Below, piece by piece: positions 1 to 5,925 of a stretch of DNA of 7,941 bases (positions are counted from its first letter, which is position 1; every line of letters starts with the position of its first letter). The notes under the pieces were generated by a model. That model was not told where the DNA came from and ran no database searches. It was given only the letters and a program-made list of their open reading frames with translations. Made by a program: the position numbers and the translations under genes. Source of the DNA: Bdellovibrionales bacterium (GTDB lineage: Bacteria > Bdellovibrionota > Bacteriovoracia > Bacteriovoracales > Bacteriovoracaceae); NCBI GenBank assembly GCA_005791855.1, contig SXUH01000263.1:1-7941 (forward strand), read 5' to 3'.

Positions 1-601
1 CGCCTTCTTCGAGATTCTTCTTGAACAGGGAGAAGGTGTAGAATTCTAGGATCCTCCTCGCGAGAGGGTAGTAACTGAGGTGCCACCGTTCCGGAGAGAT
101 CCCTCCGCGGTCCGTGGCATAGGGTCGATAGAAGTTATACGCGGACATCGTCGCGATCTTCTCATCCAACCAGCTATGGAGCCCGGCCGCGGGCCCCTCG
201 CCGTAGCACTCGGAGGGCAGGAGTTTCACCGAATCAGCGCTCTGCTTATTTGCATCGTAGACATCGATGTCCGTACCCCAGTGGTGCCTCGAGCACCCGG
301 GGATGGCGGACCAGCGAAGAATGGCAAACGCGATCTGCGTCGGGGAGAGGGAGGCGTAATCAAGGACCTGGGCATTGCTGTCTAGGAGGGGCCTCTCGCC
401 GGAGGCCTTCGCGTTCCAGATCCGCTGCTGTCGATCGTAGTCTCTGAAGGCGCTAACGATCTGGAGGTTGAACCCGGCCTCCGCGGCGTCTTTCTGCAGG
501 CGCAGGAAGTCGGTCAGGATCTGCTTGTGGATCCAGTAGGCGGTTCCCTCGAGCTGGACGAGGTGCTCTCTAGTCTTTCCGAAAATAAGATCTACGTTCA
601 T
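1..601 (-). CDS. M15-family D,D-/L,D-carboxypeptidase (VanY/LdcB-like), 3' end beyond left edge
   Basis: Reading the minus strand from the ATG at 601-599 gives 200 residues open to the left edge, so the C-terminus is missing. The protein carries the M15 zinc-peptidase pattern: an upstream SAFRDYDRQ block near residues 50-59, then S104-x-H106-x-x-G109-x-D111-x-D113 (SRHHWGTDID), and E171-R-W-H174 (PERWHLSY). H106, D113 and H174 would be the zinc ligands and E171 the catalytic base. The family trims D-amino acids from peptidoglycan stem peptides (D-Ala-D-Ala or L,D bonds). The order of blocks, with RWSAIPG before the histidine motif and YNFYRPY before the last, fits proteobacterial M15 metallopeptidases of about 230-250 residues, so roughly 30-50 residues are probably missing. 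There is no signal peptide, which suggests a cytoplasmic enzyme acting on imported or recycled muropeptides. Its ATG lies in an ATGA overlap with the stop of the upstream 708-residue gene, so translation is probably coupled. The exact bond cleaved cannot be told from sequence. Confidence 0.9.
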   Translation of the reverse strand, partial: MNVDLIFGKTREHLVQLEGTAYWIHKQILTDFLRLQKDAAEAGFNLQIVSAFRDYDRQQRIWNAKASGERPLLDSNAQVLDYASLSPTQIAFAILRWSAIPGCSRHHWGTDIDVYDANKQSADSVKLLPSECYGEGPAAGLHSWLDEKIATMSAYNFYRPYATDRGGISPERWHLSYYPLARRILEFYTFSLFKKNLEEG

Positions 602-2724
602 TTATCGCTAATCTCAGTGGCCGCGGGCTTCTCCGGAATGACCTTCCCGTCCTTATCGAAGAGTCGCTTCATTCCGCTGCGCTGGTACCGGTTACTCACA
701 AGTTCAAAGATGCTCACTCCTGATCCATTATTGATGTCATTCGTACCATAATCAAGGTTTTCTTGCATCACTTGAGCGATTTGCGTCTCCTGCTCGGCGA
801 GCTGGTCATTGGTCAAGCCGAACTCGAGCTGCTCCGGAGCGGCGGCCGTCGAGCCGGAGATCGACTGGCCCTCGCCGCTTCCGACGTTCGTCCGAGCGGT
901 CTCCGAAGCGGAAATCTCCTTCTCAAGCAGCGACGCGGCCTGGGCCGGTGAGGACGGCAGGGGAGCACTGTCTCCTAGGAAATTTGGAGACGTCCCGGCT
1001 CCGTTGGCCATCAGCGCACCTTCGATCTGGCTTTCTAGCTTGCCTCGGCCAGCTTTAATCTTTGCGAATTTCTTCTCGTTCTCAAGCTTCTTCTGAGCGT
1101 CGAGGAGCCTCAGGGCGGTGTTGACTGAAGCGTCCCCGGATACGTTCGCCGAGCCCGCCGTTCCGTCACCGATCTTGTCGACCGGCGAGAGGGCTCCGTT
1201 CAGCATCGAAAACGATCCTGGATTGAACCCCTGCATGTTCGTGGAAGTTGCCTTCAGACAACTATTGCTCGCCTTACAGGTGCACTTCTCATCAAACTGG
1301 CCGGCAGAACTCACACAACCCTTCGGAGCTCCATTAGCCGCGGTATCTGTGACTTTTCCAGTAAGGTTTCTGCCCCTGAACAGAGCCGTACAAACCTGAG
1401 AATTCGTCCGGGCAGGATTCCGCTGACCTTCGGAGGTGTAGCAATAGCACGTCGGATTCGCCGGGTTACTTCTCTCATTCGAAGTACAGGAGTTGATTGA
1501 CCCCGAAGCTTGGTTGAACTCATCTCGCATCTTCCGGAGTAGCTCTGCTCTTTCGGTGGAGATCTTTGCCTGTTTCTTCGCATGGGCATACATGGTGTAA
1601 GACCACCCGGCCAGGATCCCACCGAGGACGATCCGTGTCGTGGAGTGGGTCATGAGTTGCGAGATCCCAGGTACTGCGTGAGCTTCCGGGATTGGATTCA
1701 ATTCTTGAAAAGCCTTGGACGCGAAACCCTTTAGGAGCGACAAGAGGTCTTTGTCTTCATCGATCTTGGCCTTCTTTAGAATCGAAGAAACGTTCTCAAA
1801 GTCAGTGATCGAAGGAGATGAGTAAGAGGAGCTCGGATTTTCCAGCGAATGCTTGATGATGAGATAGGAAGCCAGGTCCTCGGCTGCTGCGAGATTGTTT
1901 AGACCAGACTGGTGGTACTTCGTTGGTATGAAGCCAGTGCTCGGGCCTACGTTGAGCTGGCCAGGCTGGTTAAAATTCTGAATCGGGCTATCCTGCATCT
2001 GGTTTAAGGTCTGATTAGTATCTGCACTTTTACAAATCATCCCGCCCGAAGGAAACATCTCGAGGGAGGCAAGCACCGCCGCCGCAGCGAAAGCCGCCAT
2101 GGAGACACCGAAGAACAATGATTTCATCTTAGCCGCTGCCGCCAACGAGTCTTCGCTCCGCGCGAGCATCTCAAAGGCTTGGCTCTGAGCCTCAGTAGCA
2201 TTCGCCCGCTTATTATCTCCGTTGGTTTCCTTGTCAGATCCAGGTTTTATAATGCTGTTCCATTCCTTCTCGATGTCCTTTAACCGCTTCTTGTGCTGTC
2301 TTGTGGAAAGGAGATCGCCGACGAAGAGAGCTGTTCCGCCGCCCACCATCGCCATGAAGGAAGCCGAGGCGCATTTCTTACCTTTCATCCCCCCCACCGC
2401 GAGGAGTAGGGGCAAAGCCACCGCAGCGGCCTTCATCGGCATGCCACCCTTATCCTTCAACTGCGCCTTCACCTCTCCCTTATCTTCCTTCTCCTTCAAC
2501 GCCGCTTCCGCGTTGTCCCGGTAGCACTTCACGTCCCCGGCCGGACAGGACGACGTCGCGTTCATGATCTTCGCCGTCTGTTCGGAGGTGAGGCAGCGGT
2601 TCAGACTCGAGTCGTACACCAGCCCCGCCGGACAAGAGTTCGCCTGCGCGTAGGCCGGGGCCACGGACCCGATGGTTAGCTGCAAACTTATGAGGAGGTT
2701 CAAAAAAATCATCTTGCGATTCAT
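598..2724 (-). CDS. Large exported Cys-rich protein of unknown function (708 aa)
   Basis: I do not recognise the family. Residues 1-26 are a clear Sec signal peptide (N2-R-K start, hydrophobic core LNLLISLQLTIG, cleavage after AYA). The mature N-terminus has two SCPAG blocks with C31, C44, C60 and C67, suggesting small disulfide loops. Hydrophobic segments follow at about 96-112, 119-138, 203-222 and 364-380, separated by charged helical stretches (about 141-160 and 382-403). A second Cys-rich module spans about 413-489 (C413, C426, C428, C445, C470, C481, C483, C489), with the related patterns CYCY and CTC. The rest is rich in Ser, Ala, Gly and Gln, with a likely coiled helix at about 536-570. 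Fourteen cysteines in total suggest an oxidising compartment (periplasm, membrane or surface). The ATG at 2724-2722 follows an AAGAGAG stretch 6 bases upstream, and a TATAAT hexamer lies about 30 bases upstream. It overlaps the M15 carboxypeptidase gene by 4 bases and is the first gene of that operon. A role in the envelope is inferred from context only. Confidence 0.85.
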   Translation of the reverse strand: MNRKMIFLNLLISLQLTIGSVAPAYAQANSCPAGLVYDSSLNRCLTSEQTAKIMNATSSCPAGDVKCYRDNAEAALKEKEDKGEVKAQLKDKGGMPMKAAAVALPLLLAVGGMKGKKCASASFMAMVGGGTALFVGDLLSTRQHKKRLKDIEKEWNSIIKPGSDKETNGDNKRANATEAQSQAFEMLARSEDSLAAAAKMKSLFFGVSMAAFAAAAVLASLEMFPSGGMICKSADTNQTLNQMQDSPIQNFNQPGQLNVGPSTGFIPTKYHQSGLNNLAAAEDLASYLIIKHSLENPSSSYSSPSITDFENVSSILKKAKIDEDKDLLSLLKGFASKAFQELNPIPEAHAVPGISQLMTHSTTRIVLGGILAGWSYTMYAHAKKQAKISTERAELLRKMRDEFNQASGSINSCTSNERSNPANPTCYCYTSEGQRNPARTNSQVCTALFRGRNLTGKVTDTAANGAPKGCVSSAGQFDEKCTCKASNSCLKATSTNMQGFNPGSFSMLNGALSPVDKIGDGTAGSANVSGDASVNTALRLLDAQKKLENEKKFAKIKAGRGKLESQIEGALMANGAGTSPNFLGDSAPLPSSPAQAASLLEKEISASETARTNVGSGEGQSISGSTAAAPEQLEFGLTNDQLAEQETQIAQVMQENLDYGTNDINNGSGVSIFELVSNRYQRSGMKRLFDKDGKVIPEKPAATEISDK

Positions 2725-2752
2725 AGGTTCTCTCTTAAAAAAGCTTTTATTT

Positions 2753-2758
2753 ATTATA
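2753..2758 (-). promoter_or_regulatory. Candidate -10 box for the 708-aa protein/M15 operon
   Basis: The minus strand reads TATAAT here, an exact sigma-70 -10 consensus, about 28 bases upstream of the ATG at 2724. Predicted transcription would start near 2746 and give a leader of about 20 bases. No convincing TTGACA-like -35 is seen at 16-18 bases upstream (the hexamer there reads TGTGGG), so the promoter may be activator-dependent, or the match may be chance in AT-rich DNA. Confidence 0.4.
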
Positions 2759-2841
2759 ACTTAGCTCAGAAATAACCCACAGGTTGCAGACTTTTCCGAG
2801 GTAGGTGAGTCTCGCAGCGCCCTTAAACCATAGTAAAAACA

Positions 2842-2856
2842 AGCACTTAAGGTGCT
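2842..2856. repeat. Small inverted repeat in the divergent intergenic region
   Basis: AGCAC and GTGCT form perfect 5-base arms around a TTAAG spacer, 36 bases before the ATG of the plus-strand hydrolase gene. It could be an operator half-site pair or a weak leader hairpin. The arms are short, so chance is a real alternative. The surrounding 168-base gap (2725-2892) holds nothing else that I can name. Confidence 0.25.
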
Positions 2857-2892
2857 AGTTTGAAGTAGGCAACTCACCATTCGAAAGCTAAG

Positions 2893-3534
2893 ATGTTGGC
2901 TTTAAAAGTGGGCAAAATAGTGAAGCTTCTCAGCACCATTCTTCTCTCAGTCTTCGCCTCGGTTACGGCCATAGCCTCGCCTGACCTGAAGGTTGGTGAC
3001 ATCATCCTCCAGCCCCTCGACTGCTGGACCTGCAGCCTGATCGAAGCCGAAGAACGGACCATCTATTCCCACATGGGCCTAGTCCTGGAGGTCCACCCAC
3101 GGATCCTCGTCGGCGAAGCCTTCGGGACCGTGAAGCTCACTCCGCTCGAAGAGTTCGCACAGAAGACCCAGAGGAACCAGCGGATGCTCGTCCTGCGGCT
3201 AAAGAATCCAAACATGACCGAGTTCCTCGGCCAGCAGAAGTCTCCCCTCATGGCCGTCTTCCGTGGAGTCTTCCTAAACAAGCCCTACGACCCCGAATTC
3301 CTCTGGGACAACGTCGACCGAAGCGGGAATGAAAAGTTCTACTGCTCGGAGTTCATCGCGAAACTCCTCTCCGGATTCCTGCGGGTCACTTTCCCGATCA
3401 AGCGCATGCACTACAACGTCAACAGGTCTGCCTGGGAGAAGTACTTCAACGGCAACGTCCCCGACGGCAAGTGGGGGAATTCTCCGGCGGACTTCGAGCG
3501 CTCTGGACTCTTCTACAAAGTCCGAGAGCTATGA
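2893..3534 (+). CDS. YiiX-like permuted NlpC/P60 (papain-fold) cysteine hydrolase, exported
   Basis: A 213-residue protein, close to the size of E. coli YiiX. Residues 1-28 look like a Sec signal peptide (K5, K8, K11, then a hydrophobic stretch ending TAIA, cleavage after A28). The circularly permuted papain-fold pattern follows: G35-D36-I-I-L-Q, then Y58-S-H60-M-G-L with H60 as the probable catalytic His, and F149-Y-C151-S-E-F with C151 as the probable nucleophile. In permuted enzymes the His comes before the Cys, as here. An added C44-W-T-C47 pair lies just before the His. Members are amidases or lipid/acyl hydrolases. NlpC/P60 relatives cleave D-Glu-diaminopimelate bonds in murein peptides, and the next gene makes that role attractive here but not proven. 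The ATG at 2893 has only a weak GAAAG-like ribosome site; the GTG at 2908 is an alternative start that would keep most of the signal peptide. Its stop overlaps the ATG of the epimerase gene by 4 bases. Confidence 0.85.
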   Translation: MLALKVGKIVKLLSTILLSVFASVTAIASPDLKVGDIILQPLDCWTCSLIEAEERTIYSHMGLVLEVHPRILVGEAFGTVKLTPLEEFAQKTQRNQRMLVLRLKNPNMTEFLGQQKSPLMAVFRGVFLNKPYDPEFLWDNVDRSGNEKFYCSEFIAKLLSGFLRVTFPIKRMHYNVNRSAWEKYFNGNVPDGKWGNSPADFERSGLFYKVREL

Positions 3535-4514
3535 GGATCTGGCTTGAGAAGAGGCACCTGGACCTGAAGGTCAACTGGAAGCTCTCCAGGAACCAGACGA
3601 CGTTCAAGGAAAACTTCATCGTCCACCTCGAAACCCCAGGCAGGGAATTCCTCTCGGAGATCGCGCCAAACATCCGCTACGGTGAAAGCGCGGAGAAGAT
3701 CTCCGCGCAGTTCGAGGCCTGGAGCTCCTCCACGGATCTCAATAGCATCGACTCCGAGGCGGCCCTAACGACTTCCCTGGAAGCGGTCCCCCTCTTCCAT
3801 TCCCTACGGTTCGGGCTGGAGTCAGCGTTCCTAAGCTTCTTCGCCCGCCGGGCCAAGAAGTCACTCGCCGACTACCTCTCGCTTCCCGCGCCGAGGCCAC
3901 TCAAGACATCGTTCTCCATGCCCATCCTCCCGGTCAACGAGATCGAGGCCTACCTGGAGCCCCTGAAGCGCTTCGATTCCTTGAAGATCAAGGTCGACGC
4001 GGAGGTGGCCCGGGACATGCTCACGGAGATCGGGAAGCACACCCAAGTGAAGCTGCGGGTGGACGCCAACGAAGGCTGGAGAGACCTCGACGAGTTCCTG
4101 CGCTTCCAGGAAACCCTCCGCGGTATGAACATCGAACTCATCGAGCAACCGTTCCCGTCCTCCATGGTCGCCGAGTACAAAGAGCTCAAGAAGAGAACTC
4201 CGTACCGACTCCTCGCCGACGAGTCGATCGAAGACGCTGGAGACTTCGGAGAGCTCTCCGAGCAGTTCCACGCCATCAACGTCAAGCTCATGAAGACCGG
4301 ATCCCTCCTCAAGGCACGGGACTTGATCCTCGAAGGGAAGAAGCACAACCTGGCCGCGATGATCGGCTGCATGATCGAAACTTCAATTGGAATTTCCTAC
4401 GGGATGCTCTTCGGGGGGATGGTCGAGTACGTGGATCTGGACGGCTTTCTTCTGGTCAAGGATGAACCCTTCCGCCTCGTCACCGAAGCAGAAGGGACTT
4501 TAAAACTCTCTTAG
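3531..4514 (+). CDS. L-Ala-D/L-Glu-type dipeptide epimerase (enolase superfamily)
   Basis: The 327-residue protein converts L-Ala-D-Glu, released from murein, to L-Ala-L-Glu in the cytoplasm if the family assignment holds. Visible hallmarks: RYGES at 49-53 in the capping domain; K152-I-K154, with K154 as one catalytic lysine; metal ligands D178 (RVDAN), E205 (IEQPF) and D230 (ADES); K252 in NVKLMKTG as the second catalytic lysine; the GCMIET block at 279-284; and D302-L-D304, equivalent to the DxD that binds the dipeptide amino group in characterised epimerases and separates them from o-succinylbenzoate synthases and muconate enzymes. The length matches E. coli YcjG (about 321). I chose the ATG at 3531 because it overlaps the upstream stop as ATGA; an in-frame ATG at 3471 would add 20 unrelated residues that lie inside the upstream gene. 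Exact dipeptide specificity is uncertain, since the family includes many variants. The stop overlaps the stop of the convergent slyD-like gene. Confidence 0.9.
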   Translation: MRIWLEKRHLDLKVNWKLSRNQTTFKENFIVHLETPGREFLSEIAPNIRYGESAEKISAQFEAWSSSTDLNSIDSEAALTTSLEAVPLFHSLRFGLESAFLSFFARRAKKSLADYLSLPAPRPLKTSFSMPILPVNEIEAYLEPLKRFDSLKIKVDAEVARDMLTEIGKHTQVKLRVDANEGWRDLDEFLRFQETLRGMNIELIEQPFPSSMVAEYKELKKRTPYRLLADESIEDAGDFGELSEQFHAINVKLMKTGSLLKARDLILEGKKHNLAAMIGCMIETSIGISYGMLFGGMVEYVDLDGFLLVKDEPFRLVTEAEGTLKLS

Positions 4515-4984
4515 TGATGGCCCTGGCCGTGAGCTCCGTGCGCGTGCCCGTGAGACATTTCTTCCGCGGTGGCCGGACGGATCCCGACGATCTCCACGTC
4601 GAAGAAGAGGTCTTTCCCGGCCATCGGGTGGTTCCCGTCTACGGTGACTTCGTCCGTGTCGACGTTCATGATCGTGAACACCGGTGAGTGGTGGTCGTTA
4701 TTCACCTGGAACTGGTCTCCGACCTGGAGCTCAGCGTCCGGCGGGAACTGCGTCTTCTTCACTTTTACCACGAGGTCGGGATTGATTTCGCCGTACGCAT
4801 CGTTCGCCTTAACTTCGATCTTCCTCTTGTCCCCGGGGTTCATGAGACCGAGAACCTTCTCGAGTCCTGGGATGATCTGCTGGCTGCCTTCAAGGAAGAA
4901 GAGAGGCTCGTCACCGATAGATGAATCCAGAACGGTGCCGGACTTATCAGTGAGGGTATAGTGGAAGCCGATGACTCGTTTCAT
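4511..4984 (-). CDS. slyD: SlyD-type FKBP peptidyl-prolyl cis-trans isomerase
   Basis: A 157-residue cytoplasmic foldase and metal-binding protein. Residues 1-65 form the first part of the FKBP domain (SSIGDEPLFFLEG at 21-33, IIPGLEKVLGLMNPGDKR at 37-54, DAYGE at 62-66). About 67-117 is the SlyD-type insert-in-flap chaperone domain. VDGNHPMAGKDLFFDVEIVGI at 115-135 closes the FKBP fold. The tail at 143-157 has six His in alternating HGH/HH patterns, typical of SlyD nickel and zinc binding, though shorter than the E. coli tail and without cysteines. The ATG at 4984-4982 has an ideal GGAG ribosome site 6 bases upstream. A TTG at 4996 is in frame but overlaps that site, so I reject it as the start. 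The gene begins 20 bases after the CoA-transferase-like gene and is the last in its operon. Confidence 0.92.
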   Translation of the reverse strand: MKRVIGFHYTLTDKSGTVLDSSIGDEPLFFLEGSQQIIPGLEKVLGLMNPGDKRKIEVKANDAYGEINPDLVVKVKKTQFPPDAELQVGDQFQVNNDHHSPVFTIMNVDTDEVTVDGNHPMAGKDLFFDVEIVGIRPATAEEMSHGHAHGAHGQGHH

Positions 4985-4990
4985 AACTTT

Positions 4991-4994
4991 CTCC
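4991..4994 (-). promoter_or_regulatory. Shine-Dalgarno site that fixes the slyD start
   Basis: The minus strand reads GGAG, 6 bases before the ATG at 4984. This is the clearest ribosome site in the window. It shows that slyD starts at the ATG and not at the in-frame TTG at 4996, and that slyD can be translated independently of the gene before it. Confidence 0.75.
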
Positions 4995-5004
4995 AAATTT
5001 TAGG

Positions 5005-5925
5005 TCAGCTGATTTTTCTGACTATTGATATACAAAGTTCTTTGTCCCTAGCTTTACTTTCTATCTCGTCTGCATGCAGTTTGGCAAACACGTTAGCAAC
5101 CGTCTCGAAGGCGTCTTCCTTGGTCTCGAACCTCCTCTCGAGGGGAAGACCGATGCCGAAGGTCGCTATCAAGTCGGTCCAGAACTTATCTTCGACCGCC
5201 GCCACGGCTACATATTGCCCATCTAAAGTGCGGTAAAGTGAATAGCAGGGATACGCCCCATTGTGCAAAAACTTGGTTTTCTTCTGGGACCTGAGATCCT
5301 CGGACCAGAAGGGTGAAAGAATCAACTCCGCCGTGTCATGCAAATAACTTACGGTGTTAACAAAAGTATTATTTTTTTTTGCATGGATGATGTTTGCGAG
5401 CATCTGAGTTGCAACCTGCTGCCCGAAGGCGATCCCGGCCACCGGCAGGAATGGGGGGGCGACGATCTGGCCCTCTTCATGGGCCACGTGGAGCGAGAGG
5501 AAACCACTGATGGCAAGGGCGTTGAGGTCGTGCATGGCCTTGTTGTGTGTCGAGGATGCTTCGAGCTCCACCACCGCGATCGGTCCGACGCCCTTGAGCT
5601 CTTCTGCCGAGAGCCCGAGAGAGCCCTTGAGCTTCGGTGAGAGTGAAAGGAGAACCCCGTCCGCACTCTTCACGAGCGCATGGATCCGAGCTCTCGCATC
5701 GGCAGCTTTGAAGTCAAACCGCAGGACCCGTTTCCGTCGGTTGAGTTCCCCGTACAAACTCTCGAAGCTCTTGTCGAAGTCCGAGAACATCCCCGAGAGA
5801 AACGGATCCTTGTGCTTCTCATCTTCCACCTTGATGACCTCGGCGCCGAGGTCGGCCAGGATCTTCCCCGCGAGCGGCCCGGGGAGCCGGTGGGTGAGGT
5901 CGATGATCCTCAGGCCCTCAAGCAT
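5005..5925 (-). CDS. CaiB/BaiF class III CoA-transferase/racemase-like protein, short at C-terminus
   Basis: A 306-residue protein. The N-terminus has the family signature GLRIIDLTHRLPGPLAG (4-20) followed by LADLGAEVIKVE (23-34), the CoA-binding Rossmann region. D133 in HDLNALAISG (132-141) matches the catalytic aspartate that forms the acyl-anhydride in transferases or acts in alpha-methylacyl-CoA racemases. GQYVAVAAVEDKFW (236-249) resembles the AMACR-type C-terminal block, so it is closest to racemase-like members. Family proteins usually run to about 360-430 residues; this one stops after CISIVRKIS, where the relatives continue for some 50 or more residues. The ATG at 5925 overlaps the stop of the upstream DUF255 gene by 8 bases, so coupling is likely. 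A run of nine A in the coding strand falls at codons 182-185. The substrate is not predictable. Activity is uncertain because of the missing C-terminus, although the catalytic Asp is kept. Confidence 0.85.
   Translation of the reverse strand: MLEGLRIIDLTHRLPGPLAGKILADLGAEVIKVEDEKHKDPFLSGMFSDFDKSFESLYGELNRRKRVLRFDFKAADARARIHALVKSADGVLLSLSPKLKGSLGLSAEELKGVGPIAVVELEASSTHNKAMHDLNALAISGFLSLHVAHEEGQIVAPPFLPVAGIAFGQQVATQMLANIIHAKKNNTFVNTVSYLHDTAELILSPFWSEDLRSQKKTKFLHNGAYPCYSLYRTLDGQYVAVAAVEDKFWTDLIATFGIGLPLERRFETKEDAFETVANVFAKLHADEIESKARDKELCISIVRKIS
5372..5380 (-). repeat. Nine-A homopolymer inside the CoA-transferase-like gene
   Basis: The coding strand reads GC followed by nine A and then TAAT, encoding A182-K-K-N-N. 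Family similarity continues in the same frame on both sides, so the frame is intact here. A -1 shift would reach TAA at once; a +1 shift adds about seven residues and then TAA. Confidence 0.9.

Noticed and set aside
80..751. Plus-strand open frames of 65-101 codons at the left end
   Set aside because: They lie opposite the M15 peptidase and the end of the 708-residue gene, lack ribosome sites and resemble no protein.
2739..2748. AAAAGCTTTT palindrome upstream of the 708-residue gene
   Set aside because: It is a short AT palindrome in AT-rich leader sequence, likely chance, with no T-rich terminator context.
3471..3530. Upstream ATG extending the epimerase by 20 residues
   Set aside because: It lies inside the hydrolase gene, and the extra residues match nothing in the family, whereas the ATGA overlap at 3531 gives the usual start.
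3861..4372. Two overlapping minus-strand open frames of 140 and 161 codons
   Set aside because: They are antisense to the epimerase, whose metal and catalytic residues are all present in the plus frame.
4514..4560. GC-rich GGCC/GTG repeats after the epimerase stop as a terminator
   Set aside because: They encode the His/Gly tail of SlyD; the GGCC copies are only two bases apart, so no stable hairpin forms, and no T-run follows.
4985..4996. TTG start adding four residues to slyD
   Set aside because: The TTG overlaps the GGAG ribosome site that serves the ATG at 4984, and SlyD proteins begin close to that ATG.
5372..5380. Plus-strand T-run as a terminator
   Set aside because: It is inside the minus-strand CoA-transferase-like gene, with no GC-rich stem before it and no plus-strand gene to end.
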